Shown here in pieces: positions 1-8,941 of a stretch of 17,722 bases of DNA (positions within the stretch are counted from its first letter, which is position 1; each line of letters starts with the position of its first letter). The notes under the pieces were generated by a model, which made no database searches, was not told where the DNA came from, and saw nothing but the letters and a program-made list of their open reading frames with translations. The DNA lies in NCBI GenBank assembly GCA_946886065.1, contig CAMPHU010000083.1:1-17722 (forward strand), given 5' to 3'. Origin of the DNA: an uncultured Massilia sp. (GTDB lineage: Bacteria > Pseudomonadota > Gammaproteobacteria > Burkholderiales > Burkholderiaceae). A program made the translations under genes and the position numbers.

Positions 1-383
1 TTCAGCGCCGCGGCGGCGCGGATCAGCGTCTTGAACGCCTCTTCATCGACGGCCCCGCCTTCAGGAATATCGATGGCGCGCCGGACGTTGCCCTCCAGAC
101 TGGCGTTGAACAGGCCGGACGGATCGTCCAGCGCGGCGCCTTTGGGGAAGGTCAGCTTGACGGCCTTCTTGTAGACTTCGCCGGTGCACAGGATGCCGCC
201 ATGCGACCAGACCGGCACGCTCCACTTCCATTCCTCGACAACGCCGGGCAAGGCCTCCAGCACCAGGCGCCTGATCCGCGCCAGGGTCTCGCCACGCCAG
301 TCCCCGAGCGCCCCGATGCGTTCGTCGATCAGCTGAGAGGCAGCAGCTTGCTCGGTTTCTTGCACTGCGGTGCTTGCTTTCAT
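1..383 (-). CDS. DUF1801 family protein, 3' end cut by window edge
   Basis: The minus-strand frame opens with ATG at 383-381, preceded by a GGAGA ribosome site, and stays open to the window edge, giving about 127 visible residues. The translation has the run DWRGETLARIRRLVLEALPG followed by EEWKWSVPVWSHGG, CTGEVYKKAVKLTF and GLFNASLEGNVRRAIDI. That pattern is typical of the small DUF1801 (YdhG-like) family. The family fold is known but its biochemical role is not, so no function is assigned. The N-terminal 20 or so residues (MKASTAVQETEQ...) are low in pattern and look like a flexible lead. The stop codon lies outside the window. Family call is from remembered motifs, fairly sure. Confidence 0.8.
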   Translation of the reverse strand, partial: MKASTAVQETEQAAASQLIDERIGALGDWRGETLARIRRLVLEALPGVVEEWKWSVPVWSHGGILCTGEVYKKAVKLTFPKGAALDDPSGLFNASLEGNVRRAIDIPEGGAVDEEAFKTLIRAAAAL

Positions 384-589
384 TCTTGTCTCCAGTCGAG
401 TGTGCAGGTCAGCTATTGTCCAGTGTCCCCAAGGGCCTGGCAATGCTTCGCCCACTGTTAACTTCGCATATGTATTGTTGACGGACAGACACTTTCATGT
501 GAGGATTTGTTTTCTCTCAAATTAACACGGGCCGATTATCCGAAGCGGGTACGGCCGCCGCAGATCGATGTTCGTGCGCGGGAAAGGAC
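384..589. other. Intergenic region between divergent genes
   Basis: These 206 bases separate the divergent DUF1801 and TPR genes and should hold promoters for both. On the plus strand TTGACG at 478-483 is the best -35-like hexamer, but the hexamer 17 bases further on (GAGGAT) is a poor -10, so I do not call a promoter. The stretch is more AT-rich than the surrounding coding DNA, especially 460-535. No repeat or RNA gene is evident. Confidence 0.4.
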
Positions 590-1588
590 ATGATGCTGGC
601 GACATTCAGGCCCTGGTGGGCAGCGGCCTTGTTCGCATGCGGCCCGCTGTGGGAAGCCTGCGCCGCGCCCGTGCATCCGATCGCCCAGCTGGTCCAGCAG
701 AAGCGCTTTGCCGATGCTTCCCGCGCCATTGCCGAACGGCTGGCCGACGATCCGAACGATGCGCAGGCCCTGGCCGGCACGGTCGACCTGGTCCTGGCCC
801 AGGATCCGGCCGGACGCCTGCCCGAGGCCGCGGCCGCCGCCGACCGTTGCGTCGCCGCGCACTCCGGCAACAGCCTGTGCGCGGAAGCGCTCGGCAACGT
901 GCTGGAAGCGCAGGGCAGCAGCTGGATGGTCGCCGCGCTCGGCGACACGCGCGCCCAGCGCGAGGCTTTCGAGCGCGCCGTGCTGCTCGATCCCACCAAT
1001 TACCGTGCCCGCGTGTCCCTGCTGCGCTTCTACCTGCGCGCGCCCTTCTTCCTCGGCGGGAGCACGGTCCGGGCGCGCGAGCTGGCGATGGAAGTCCATC
1101 GCACCGATCCCGATCTCACGCGCCTGATGCTGGCGCTGTGCGCACAGAGCGAAGACCGTCTCGCCGACGCGGAAGAGTATGTGCTGGCAGCCAACCTGGC
1201 CGGCTACGAGCTGGTGGAGAACGTACACCGCGACCTGCTCGCCGACCTGGCGCAGGCCTATCTGGACGCCGGGCGTTTCGCCAACAGCAGCCGCGTGTAC
1301 GCCGAACTGCAGCGGCGCATTCCATCGAGCGAGGCCGGCAGCTATGGCCTGGCGCTCGTGTCGCGCGCGCAGGGCAGGCTGGCCGAGGCCGCGTCCTACC
1401 TCGAGCGGGCGGCCGTCATCGCGCCCAAGCCCTATGTGTACAAGACCCTGGGCGAGGTGTACCAGGAACTGCACAACACCACCCGCGCGGTTGCCGCCTA
1501 CCAGTCGGCCCTGGGCGCCAGGCCCGCCTTCGGGCGCCGCGAGCGCGAGCAGGTTACCGCGCGCCTGGCGCGGCTGCGGGACCGCTGA
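590..1588 (+). CDS. Exported tetratricopeptide-repeat protein
   Basis: A 332-residue protein with an N-terminal export signal: Arg7, a hydrophobic stretch (WWAAALFACGPLW) and a likely cleavage site after ACA near residue 26. The rest is alpha-helical repeat sequence with TPR-type spacing. Clear repeats include LADLAQAYLDAGRFANSSRVY, GLALVSRAQGRLAEAASYLERA and YKTLGEVYQELHNTTRAVAAYQSAL in the C-terminal half. A central stretch, YRARVSLLRFYLRAPFFLGG, resembles TPR proteins of unknown role. Two ATG codons are adjacent (590 and 593); the GGAAAGG site at 581-587 sits better for 593, so the true start may be one codon later. TPR proteins mediate protein-protein contacts, here presumably in the periplasm. 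The acyltransferase gene follows 32 bases downstream on the same strand. No specific function can be assigned. Confidence 0.85.
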   Translation: MMLATFRPWWAAALFACGPLWEACAAPVHPIAQLVQQKRFADASRAIAERLADDPNDAQALAGTVDLVLAQDPAGRLPEAAAAADRCVAAHSGNSLCAEALGNVLEAQGSSWMVAALGDTRAQREAFERAVLLDPTNYRARVSLLRFYLRAPFFLGGSTVRARELAMEVHRTDPDLTRLMLALCAQSEDRLADAEEYVLAANLAGYELVENVHRDLLADLAQAYLDAGRFANSSRVYAELQRRIPSSEAGSYGLALVSRAQGRLAEAASYLERAAVIAPKPYVYKTLGEVYQELHNTTRAVAAYQSALGARPAFGRREREQVTARLARLRDR

Positions 1589-1620
1589 TTTTCCAACGCA
1601 TCTTCTTCGTATCTTCATCC

Positions 1621-2796
1621 ATGCATCACCAGCGTCTGCCCGGACTCGATGTCCTGCGCGCCCTCGCCATCGTCTGGGTCATGGTGTATCACCTCGTCAG
1701 CTACGGTCTCCAGGTCGGCGCCATCCTGGGCCCCATCGCCGATCTGGGCTGGATGGGCGTCGACCTGTTCTTCGTGCTGAGCGGCTTCCTGATCGGCGGC
1801 CAGGTGTTCGCCGCCTGCGCCGCGCCGGAAGGCCCGCGCTGGGGCGCGCTCTGGTCCGGCTACCTGTTGCGCCGCGCCCTGCGCGTGCTGCCGGCCTACC
1901 TGGCCGTGCTGGCGCTCTACCTGTGGCTCCCGGCCTGGCGCGAGAGCCCCGGCATGCAGCCGGCCTGGCAGTTCCTGAGCTTCACGGCCAACCTGTTTCC
2001 CGACTACTTCCGCAACCGCGCGTTTTCCCATGCCTGGTCGCTGTGCGTGGAAGAGCATTTCTACCTGCTGCTGCCCCTGGCGGTGATGCTGCTGTGGCGC
2101 CGCCCGAGCCTGGGCAAGACGGCCTTGTTCGTGCTGGCGCTGCTGCTCGGCGGGATCGCGGCGCGCGCCTGGGCCTGGCACACGCAGGTCGCGCCTTACC
2201 TGCACGTGAACGCAGGGGAGGACTGGTTCCTCCTGCGTTATGTCGAGCATGTCTACAACCCGACCTGGGCGCGCCTGGACGGTTTGCTGGTGGGCGCCAC
2301 CCTGGCGGCCGTGCGCCTCTACCGGCCTGCATGGTGGCGCTGGATGACGGCGCGCGGCTGGGCCTTCCTGGCCGCCGGCGTGCTGCTGGTCGGTGCGGCG
2401 GCTCGCCTGTTCGACGGCCCCCCGGGCGAGGCCGGCGCCGTCATCGGTTTCCCGCTGCTGTCCCTCGGTCTGGGCTGGGTGCTGGTCGGCATGGCGAGCC
2501 CGCACATCCTTCCGGGGCGCATCCAGGTGCCCGGCGCGCGCCTGCTGGCGACGCTCGCCTTCAGCCTCTACCTGACGCACAAGTCCATGTACCGCCTCGT
2601 CAGCGACGTCGCGGGCGGATATCTTGAAGGATCGAAGCTGCTGGCCCTGGCCTGCTACGGCGGCGCCGCGCTGGCCGCCGGCGCGCTGCTCTACCTGGCG
2701 GTGGAGCGCCCGGGCCTGCGCCTGCGCGAGCGCCTGGCGCGTGCGCGGCCTCCGGTCGCGGTGGCTGTCAGCCGATCACGAGCGGGTTCCTGGTGA
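1621..2796 (+). CDS. Membrane-bound acyltransferase 3 family (OafA/YrhL type)
   Basis: A 391-residue polytopic inner-membrane protein of the acyltransferase 3 family, which moves acyl (often acetyl) groups onto sugars of surface polysaccharides. Family signatures are visible: LPGLDVLRALAIVWVMVYH near the start with His24, the WMGVDLFFVLSGFLIGG segment, the RRALRVLPAYL motif, and HAWSLCVEEHFYLL around residues 137-150. Several hydrophobic spans follow, ending in the TM segment YGGAALAAGALLYLAVERPG. The start at 1621 places the family N-terminus correctly, but there is no clear Shine-Dalgarno sequence before it, so translation may depend on the TPR gene upstream. The open frame extends far upstream (to 568), but that part is a shadow of the TPR gene. 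The 3' end overlaps the convergent SirB2 gene by 29 bases. The acceptor substrate is unknown. Confidence 0.9.
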   Translation: MHHQRLPGLDVLRALAIVWVMVYHLVSYGLQVGAILGPIADLGWMGVDLFFVLSGFLIGGQVFAACAAPEGPRWGALWSGYLLRRALRVLPAYLAVLALYLWLPAWRESPGMQPAWQFLSFTANLFPDYFRNRAFSHAWSLCVEEHFYLLLPLAVMLLWRRPSLGKTALFVLALLLGGIAARAWAWHTQVAPYLHVNAGEDWFLLRYVEHVYNPTWARLDGLLVGATLAAVRLYRPAWWRWMTARGWAFLAAGVLLVGAAARLFDGPPGEAGAVIGFPLLSLGLGWVLVGMASPHILPGRIQVPGARLLATLAFSLYLTHKSMYRLVSDVAGGYLEGSKLLALACYGGAALAAGALLYLAVERPGLRLRERLARARPPVAVAVSRSRAGSW

Positions 2797-3148
2797 CCGC
2801 GACGGCGACGATGTAGAAGAAGCAGGCCAGCGCCGCGATGAAGGCGGCCAGGCGCACCTGCGGCGTGCGCCCGCGCTTGAGGGCGATCGTGCCGAGCACG
2901 ATGTAGGCCACCAGCGCCAGCACCTTGGCCGTCAGCCAGGGCGCGACGAAGGGATACTGGCGGCTCCACACGGCCAGGCCGATGGCGCTGGCCAGCAGCA
3001 GCGTGTCGACGATGTGCGGGGCGATCTTCACCCAGCGCTGCTGCAGGCGCGCCGAGCCGGACAGCATCCATAGTCCACGGATCAGGAAAAAGCTTCCGCT
3101 CAGGATCGCGAAGCTCATGTGCAGGTGTTTCAGGGCGAGATAGTTCAT
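2768..3148 (-). CDS. SirB2 family integral membrane protein
   Basis: A 126-residue, strongly hydrophobic protein starting MNYLALKHLHMSFAILSG. It shows about four membrane spans: residues near 8-28, 42-62, 70-88 and 100-120. The HLHMSF start, the span containing GSFFLIRGLWML and the block VKIAPHIVDTLLLASA are characteristic of the SirB2 family. The family is named for its association with an invasion-gene regulatory locus in Salmonella, but its biochemical role is not established. I chose ATG at 3148 because it puts the family N-terminus at residue 1; the frame extends upstream to 3229, but that part runs into the end of nrdJ. Its start lies 31 bases after the nrdJ stop, so co-transcription with nrdJ is likely. 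No strong ribosome site is visible. The end overlaps the convergent acyltransferase by 29 bases. Confidence 0.85.
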   Translation of the reverse strand: MNYLALKHLHMSFAILSGSFFLIRGLWMLSGSARLQQRWVKIAPHIVDTLLLASAIGLAVWSRQYPFVAPWLTAKVLALVAYIVLGTIALKRGRTPQVRLAAFIAALACFFYIVAVAVTRNPLVIG

Positions 3149-3179
3149 CCGGCCAGTATGCCTGAGCCGGCCGTTCCAG

Positions 3180-5660
3180 TCAGCCGCATTCGCCCACGTA
3201 ATGGCACTCGTCGCAGCGCGTGCAGCCATCCACCTTGCGCAGGGCGCGGGCGCCGCACTCCGGGCACCTGGCGCCGCTGGCGGCGGGCAGGGCGCCGCTG
3301 GAGGTAGGCGGCTGCGGCTCCGCCTCCGGCAGGGGCGCGCCGCCGCGTTCGGCGAACACGCGCGCCAGTTCCGCGACCGGCACCTGGTTGCCGAGGGCGT
3401 CGAGGAAGCCGCGCCGGATCAGGATCCGCTGCAGCATGAAGGCGAGCGCCGCCACTTCCGAATCGTGGTAGACCGGCACCTGGACGCCGTCCTCGCGCGT
3501 CAGGTGGCCGCAGCGCACCGGGCCTTTTTCCCAGACCACTTCGCGCATGTCGGCCAGGGCCTTGGCGATCGGTCCGCCGGCGCGCGCCACCATCGACAGC
3601 AGGCGCATCGAGGCCGTGATCCACTGGTGGCCGCCGGTGCGCTGGTTGCCGGGCATGAAGAATTCAAAAGGCCGCTCGATGGTCACCTGCCTGCCTTCGC
3701 TGTGGCCCTCGGTGCGGATGAAGCTGACCGTCAGGTAGGCGCTCTTGCGGCCTTCCTGGGTCGAGTACTCGATCTTGGACGTGACCGATTCCAGCTCGCC
3801 CAGCGGCCGCCGTTCGAAGCGCTTGAGCAGCGGGTCGTCGTCCGGCACGGGATGCGCCGCAGGCGCCGGCAGCGGCGCGGGCGCGGTGGACAGCACGCTG
3901 CCCAGCACCGTATTCGGGCGGTAGGTCGCCAAGCCTTTCAGCCCCGCGTGCCAGGCCTGGCTGTACAGGTCGCGGAAGTCGTCGTAGGGGTAATCCTCGG
4001 GCACGTTGACGGTCTTGGAGATGGCGGTGTCGACGAAGGGCTGGACCGCCTCCACCATGCGCAGATGGTCGATGGCGCGCATCTCGAGCGCGGTCACGAA
4101 TGGCGGCGGCAGGCCGGCTTCGGGATCATGTCCCAGCTGGCGGTACAGCCGCCATGCGTGGTCGAGCACCTCGTAGCTGCGCGTGCCGCCGTCCGCCGTG
4201 CGCTTCTTGCGCTGGTAGGTCCAGGCATAGGGCGGCTCGATGCCGTTCGAGGCATTGTCGGCAAAGGCCAGCGAGATGGTGCCGGTGGGCGCGATCGACA
4301 GCAGGTGCGAGTTGCGGATGCCGTGCACGCGGATGGCGTCGAGCAGCACCTGCGGGAGACGGCTGACGAACTGCCCGCGCAGGTAGTGGTCGGCGTCGAA
4401 CAGTGGGAAGGCGCCTTTCTCGCGCGCCAGCTCCACCGAGGCTGCGTAGGCGGCGTCGCGCATGGTCTCGGCGATGCGCGACGCCATGGCGCGGGCATCA
4501 ATCGAGTCGTAGCGCAGTCCCAGCATCACCAGGGCGCTGCCCAGGCCCAGGAAGCCGAGCCCGATGCGGCGCTTGGCGCGCGACTCGGCGGCCTGCTGGG
4601 GCAGGGGCCATTCGGTGGCGTCCAGCACCAGGTCGAGCATGCGCACGGCGACCGCCGCCACCTCGCGCAGGCGCGCGAAATCGACCTCCGCTTCGTCGGT
4701 GAAGGGCCGCTCGACGAAGCAGGTGAGGTTGAGCGAACCCAGGTCGCAGCAGCCGTAGGCGGGCAGGGGCTGCTCGCCGCAGGGATTGGTGGCGCCCAGC
4801 TCCTCGCAGTACCAGAGGTTGTTCTCGGCGTTCATGCGGTCGACGAACAGCACCCCCGGCTCGGCGTGGTCGTAGGTGGAGAGCATCACCTGTTCCCACA
4901 GCACCCGGGCGCGCACTTCACGGTAGACCCACATGCCGTCCTCGCGCCGGCGCGCGCCGGCCGCCAGGTCCTCGTCGCCCGGCTCGGCGCGGTGCACCAG
5001 CTCGAAGCTGGCGTCGTCTTCCACCGCGCGCATGAAGGCATCCGTCACGCCGACGGAGATATTGAAGTTGGTGAGCGCCCCCAGGTCCTTGGCGGCGATG
5101 AAGCGTTCGATGTCGGGATGGTCGATGCGCAGCACACCCATCTGGGCCCCGCGCCGGGCGCCGGCCGACTCCACCGTGCGGCAGGAGGCGTCGAACACTT
5201 CCATATAGGACACCGGGCCGGAAGCGCGCGAGGCGGTGCCCTTGACCTTGCTGCCCATGGGGCGGATGGCGCTGAAGTCGTAACCCACGCCGCCGCCGCG
5301 GCGCATGGTCTCGGCGGCTTCGGACAGGGCGGTATAGATGCCGGGCAGGCCGCCGTCGACCCCGGAGATGGAGTCGCCCACCGGCTGGACGAAGCAGTTG
5401 ATCAGGGTGGCCTGCAATTGCAGGCCGGCGGCGGAGTTGATGCGGCCGGCGGGCACGAAGCCCTGTTCCTGCGCCCACAGGAAGCGCCGTTCGCATTCCG
5501 CGCGCCTGGGCGCCGGTTCGAGCAGGGCCAGGGCGCGCGCCACCCGGGCGCGCACCTCGGCGATGGTTCGCTCGTCGCCCTTGGCGTATTTCTCGCGCAG
5601 CACGTCCAGCGACACTTCCTGGGGCGCCAGCGTGCCGCTCACCTTGTCTTTCGCATTCAT
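3180..5660 (-). CDS. nrdJ: Adenosylcobalamin-dependent (class II) ribonucleotide reductase
   Basis: An 826-residue cytoplasmic enzyme that reduces ribonucleotides to deoxyribonucleotides using adenosylcobalamin to make the thiyl radical, so it works with or without oxygen. The active-site motif NPCGE sits at residues 292-296 (Asn292, Cys294, Glu296). Cys89 (in [11 protein letters not shown]) and Cys305 (in [11 protein letters not shown]) match the redox-pair positions of class II enzymes. Also visible are [18 protein letters not shown], and [20 protein letters not shown] in the barrel. The C-terminus is a cysteine-rich zinc-ribbon tail with Cys799, 802, 813, 816, 819 and 825, as in the NrdJ_Z subgroup. 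I start at 5660 because a GGAG site lies just upstream and MNAKDKV fits the family; the frame runs up to 5696. It follows ubiK by 39 bases and precedes the SirB2 gene. No cobalamin riboswitch was seen upstream. Confidence 0.96.
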   Translation of the reverse strand: MNAKDKVSGTLAPQEVSLDVLREKYAKGDERTIAEVRARVARALALLEPAPRRAECERRFLWAQEQGFVPAGRINSAAGLQLQATLINCFVQPVGDSISGVDGGLPGIYTALSEAAETMRRGGGVGYDFSAIRPMGSKVKGTASRASGPVSYMEVFDASCRTVESAGARRGAQMGVLRIDHPDIERFIAAKDLGALTNFNISVGVTDAFMRAVEDDASFELVHRAEPGDEDLAAGARRREDGMWVYREVRARVLWEQVMLSTYDHAEPGVLFVDRMNAENNLWYCEELGATNPCGEQPLPAYGCCDLGSLNLTCFVERPFTDEAEVDFARLREVAAVAVRMLDLVLDATEWPLPQQAAESRAKRRIGLGFLGLGSALVMLGLRYDSIDARAMASRIAETMRDAAYAASVELAREKGAFPLFDADHYLRGQFVSRLPQVLLDAIRVHGIRNSHLLSIAPTGTISLAFADNASNGIEPPYAWTYQRKKRTADGGTRSYEVLDHAWRLYRQLGHDPEAGLPPPFVTALEMRAIDHLRMVEAVQPFVDTAISKTVNVPEDYPYDDFRDLYSQAWHAGLKGLATYRPNTVLGSVLSTAPAPLPAPAAHPVPDDDPLLKRFERRPLGELESVTSKIEYSTQEGRKSAYLTVSFIRTEGHSEGRQVTIERPFEFFMPGNQRTGGHQWITASMRLLSMVARAGGPIAKALADMREVVWEKGPVRCGHLTREDGVQVPVYHDSEVAALAFMLQRILIRRGFLDALGNQVPVAELARVFAERGGAPLPEAEPQPPTSSGALPAASGARCPECGARALRKVDGCTRCDECHYVGECG

Positions 5661-5699
5661 GAGGAGCTCCCGCTGTTCCATGAATGCCGGAGGCACGCG

Positions 5700-6011
5700 T
5701 TACGGCTTGTCGAGATTCGGCGGCGTGATGATGTGCGGCGTCTCGGCCTGGGCAGCGGCAGCGGCGGGGGCCGCGGACTGGCTTGCCAGGCGTGCTTCCA
5801 GCTCCACCACGCGTTGCTCGAGCGCCTCGAGCTTGGCGCGGGTCTTGGCCAGCACCTGGGCCTGGATATCGAACTCCTCGCGGGTGACCAGGTCGAGCTT
5901 GGCGAAGCCCTGGGTCATCACCGCCTTGACGTTGCGCTCGATGTCCTTGGCCGGTCCGCTTTCCAGCGCCTGGTTGATCTTGCCCTGCAAGTCGTTGAAG
6001 AAGTTGTTCAT
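5700..6011 (-). CDS. ubiK: UbiK accessory factor (YqiC/BMFP family)
   Basis: A 103-residue protein of the UbiK family, an accessory factor that partners with UbiJ and helps ubiquinone biosynthesis under aerobic conditions in proteobacteria. The hallmark block is visible at residues 38-75: AKLDLVTREEFDIQAQVLAKT followed by a heptad-rich segment ([18 protein letters not shown]) that should form a coiled coil. The N-terminal part (MNNFFNDLQGKINQALES) is amphipathic and suits membrane contact. The tail after residue 78 is Ala/Pro rich and probably disordered. I start at the ATG at 6011, which gives the normal family length and has AAGGAAA upstream; the open frame reaches 6134 but that region holds regulatory DNA. 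It is the first gene of a minus-strand run with nrdJ and the SirB2 gene. Confidence 0.9.
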   Translation of the reverse strand: MNNFFNDLQGKINQALESGPAKDIERNVKAVMTQGFAKLDLVTREEFDIQAQVLAKTRAKLEALEQRVVELEARLASQSAAPAAAAAQAETPHIITPPNLDKP

Positions 6012-6041
6012 ATCCTGGGTTTCCTTGGTAAGGCCGGGCCG

Positions 6042-6062
6042 CGCGCACCACAACGGTGCGCG
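6042..6062. promoter_or_regulatory. Candidate NtrC-binding inverted repeat
   Basis: CGCGCACC and GGTGCGCG form a perfect 8-bp inverted repeat around a 5-base spacer (ACAAC). The core GCACC-N5-GGTGC matches the known NtrC site pattern. It is centred about 170 bases before the predicted start of the sigma-54 transcript for the porin-glnK-amtB genes, a normal distance for an enhancer. Further GGTGC half-sites occur at 6075-6079, 6115-6119 and 6151-6156 without good partners. The element also lies 31 bases before the ubiK start codon, so it could instead be a hairpin in the ubiK leader. Confidence 0.65.
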
Positions 6063-6195
6063 GCAGCCTGATTTGGTGCGCATCGGTCTCGATATCGCCG
6101 CGCCGCTCGTGCGTGGTGCGGGCGATCTCGGCATTTCTTGACAAATGTGGGGTGCATGGCCTGAAAAACAAGCCTGTTTCCCATCGTTTACGAGC

Positions 6196-6211
6196 TGGCA
6201 CGCATCCTGCT
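6196..6211 (+). promoter_or_regulatory. Sigma-54 (-24/-12) promoter of the porin-glnK-amtB operon
   Basis: TGGCACGCATCCTGCT matches the sigma-54 consensus TGGCACG-N4-TTGCW at all but one fixed position. It has the obligatory GG (6197-6198) and GC (6209-6210) separated by exactly 10 bases. Transcription should begin near 6222, leaving a leader of about 65 bases before the porin start codon. Placement before glnK-amtB and downstream of an NtrC-like palindrome is what nitrogen-limitation control would require. Confidence 0.85.
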
Positions 6212-6287
6212 AAACGAAGGATGAATGCAGCAATAACAGAATTGTAAACCGCAACGGCAGCAACCGTTCAAACTGAGGGGGTTTGTC

Positions 6288-7386
<1,099 letters not shown>

Positions 7387-7398
7387 GAGGACACTCCC

Positions 7399-8802
7399 AT
7401 GAAGCGAATCCTGAGCACCATCCTGGCCGCCGCCCTCGGCCTCGGCGCCGCGCTGCCCGCCTGGGCCGCGCCCGCCATCAACAAGGGCGACACCGCCTGG
7501 ATGTTCGTCGCCACCTTGCTGGTCATCATGATGTCGATCCCGGGCCTGGCCCTGTTCTACGGCGGCCTGGTGCGCGCCAAGAACATGCTGTCGATCCTGA
7601 TGCAGGTCTTCACCATTTTCTCGCTGGTCATCGTGCTGTGGTGCGTGTACGGCTACTCGCTGGCCTTCACCCAGGGCGGCACCGCCTTCATCGGCGGCTT
7701 CGACCGCGCCATGCTGAACGGCATCTACGACGCCGCGGCCGGCAGCTTCTCGATGGCCGCCACCTTCAGCAAGGAGACGATGATCCCCGAATTCATCTTC
7801 GTCGCCTTCCAGGGCACCTTCGCCGCCATCACCTGCGCGCTGATCGTCGGCGCCTTCGCCGAGCGCGTGCGCTTCTCGGCCGTGATGCTGTTCATCGTCC
7901 TGTTCTTCACCTTCGGCTACCTGCCGATCGCCCACATGGTCTGGTTCTGGGCCGGTCCGGATGCGATTCAGGACGCCGCGACCCTGGCCAGCGTCACCGA
8001 CGCCGCCGGCTACCTGTGGCAGAAGGGCGCGCTCGACTTCGCGGGCGGCACCGTGGTGCACATCAACGCGGCGGTGGCCGGCCTGGTCGGCGCCTACGTG
8101 ATCGGCAAGCGCATCGGCTACGGCCGCGAATCGATGGCGCCGCACTCGCTGGTGATGACCATGATCGGCGCCTCGCTGCTGTGGGTGGGCTGGTTCGGCT
8201 TCAACGCCGGCTCGGCCCTGGAAGCGGGCGACATCGCCGCCCTGGCCTTCATCAACACCCTGCTGGCGACCGCCTGCGCCACCGTGTCGTGGGTGATCGG
8301 CGAGTGGATCTTCAAGAAGCGCCCGTCGATGCTGGGCGCCGCCTCGGGCGCCGTGTCCGGCCTGGTGGCCATCACCCCGGCCTGCGGCTTCGTCGGTCCG
8401 ATGGGCGCCTTGGTCATCGGCTTGCTGGCTGGTATCATCTGCCTGTGGGGCGTGACTGGCCTGAAGCGCCTGCTGGGCGCCGACGACTCGCTGGACGTGT
8501 TCGGCGTGCACGGCGTGGGCGGCATCCTGGGCGCGCTGCTGACCGGCGTGTTCGCATCGCCGCAGCTGGGCGGCCAGGGCATCTGGGACTATGTTGCCAA
8601 CAAAGCATCGCCAGACTTCTCGATCGCCAACCAGGTGTGGGTGCAGGCCCAGGCCGTGGGCATCACGATCGTCTGGTCGGCGCTGGTATCCTTCGTCGCC
8701 TTCAAGCTGGTCGATGTCGTGATCGGCCTGCGCGTACCGGAAGACCAGGAACGCGAAGGTTTGGACATTACCAGCCACGGCGAATCGGCGTACCATTCCT
8801 GA
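7399..8802 (+). CDS. amtB: Ammonium transporter AmtB
   Basis: A 467-residue inner-membrane channel for ammonium/ammonia. A cleavable signal peptide is visible at residues 1-23 (MKRILSTILAAALGLGAALPAWA), as in other bacterial Amt proteins, followed by about eleven membrane spans. The twin pore histidines are His221 (in GGTVVHINAAVAG) and His371 (in DVFGVHGVGGILG). They are 150 residues apart, the same separation as His168 and His318 in E. coli AmtB. Other family blocks include IPGLALFYGGLVRAKN and LLWVGWFGFNAGS. A GAGGA site precedes the ATG. It is the last gene of the porin-glnK-amtB operon, whose transcript should stop at the terminator 20 bases downstream. Trimerisation and gating by GlnK are expected from the family. 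Confidence 0.97.
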   Translation: MKRILSTILAAALGLGAALPAWAAPAINKGDTAWMFVATLLVIMMSIPGLALFYGGLVRAKNMLSILMQVFTIFSLVIVLWCVYGYSLAFTQGGTAFIGGFDRAMLNGIYDAAAGSFSMAATFSKETMIPEFIFVAFQGTFAAITCALIVGAFAERVRFSAVMLFIVLFFTFGYLPIAHMVWFWAGPDAIQDAATLASVTDAAGYLWQKGALDFAGGTVVHINAAVAGLVGAYVIGKRIGYGRESMAPHSLVMTMIGASLLWVGWFGFNAGSALEAGDIAALAFINTLLATACATVSWVIGEWIFKKRPSMLGAASGAVSGLVAITPACGFVGPMGALVIGLLAGIICLWGVTGLKRLLGADDSLDVFGVHGVGGILGALLTGVFASPQLGGQGIWDYVANKASPDFSIANQVWVQAQAVGITIVWSALVSFVAFKLVDVVIGLRVPEDQEREGLDITSHGESAYHS

Positions 8803-8821
8803 TATCCGCGCGGCGGTACGC

Positions 8822-8847
8822 AAAAGGCGCCTGCGGGCGCCTTTTTT
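8822..8847 (+). terminator. Intrinsic terminator after amtB
   Basis: AAAAGGCGCC (8822-8831) pairs with GGCGCCTTTT (8836-8845) across a four-base TGCG loop, and six T residues follow the GC stem. This is a textbook factor-independent terminator and, with the A-run on the left, could work in both directions. It separates the nitrogen operon from gshA. Confidence 0.92.
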
Positions 8848-8879
8848 GCGTTTTTGCAACGTGCGGCCTTGCAACCCGG

Positions 8880-8908
8880 TTGTCTGCCCCCACATCGGTA
8901 GCCACAAT
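8880..8908 (+). promoter_or_regulatory. Candidate sigma-70 promoter for gshA
   Basis: TTGTCT (8880-8885) and CACAAT (8903-8908) are separated by 17 bases, each matching the consensus at four of six positions. A start near 8915 would give a leader of about 27 bases to the gshA ATG. Since the amtB terminator cuts off read-through, gshA needs its own promoter in this gap. The match is modest. Confidence 0.35.
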
Positions 8909-8941
8909 TCATTGCAGCGCATTGTAAGGACGTCCACTTTC

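Noticed and set aside
430..470. Possible sigma-54 site around TGGCAATGCTTCGCCC
   Set aside because: The base pair 10 positions after GG is CC, not the required GC.
568..1620. Open frame continuing 351 codons upstream of the acyltransferase
   Set aside because: It is read in a different frame through the TPR gene, is Arg/Ala/Gly rich, and has no family resemblance; the acyltransferase family starts at 1621.
3201..6071. Very long plus-strand open frame opposite nrdJ and ubiK
   Set aside because: Composition (His, Gln, Gly, Arg rich) is that of an antisense shadow of a high-GC gene; the minus strand has clear NrdJ and UbiK motifs.
5661..6287. Possible cobalamin riboswitch controlling nrdJ
   Set aside because: I found no B12-box-like sequence, and ubiK lies directly upstream of nrdJ, leaving little leader.
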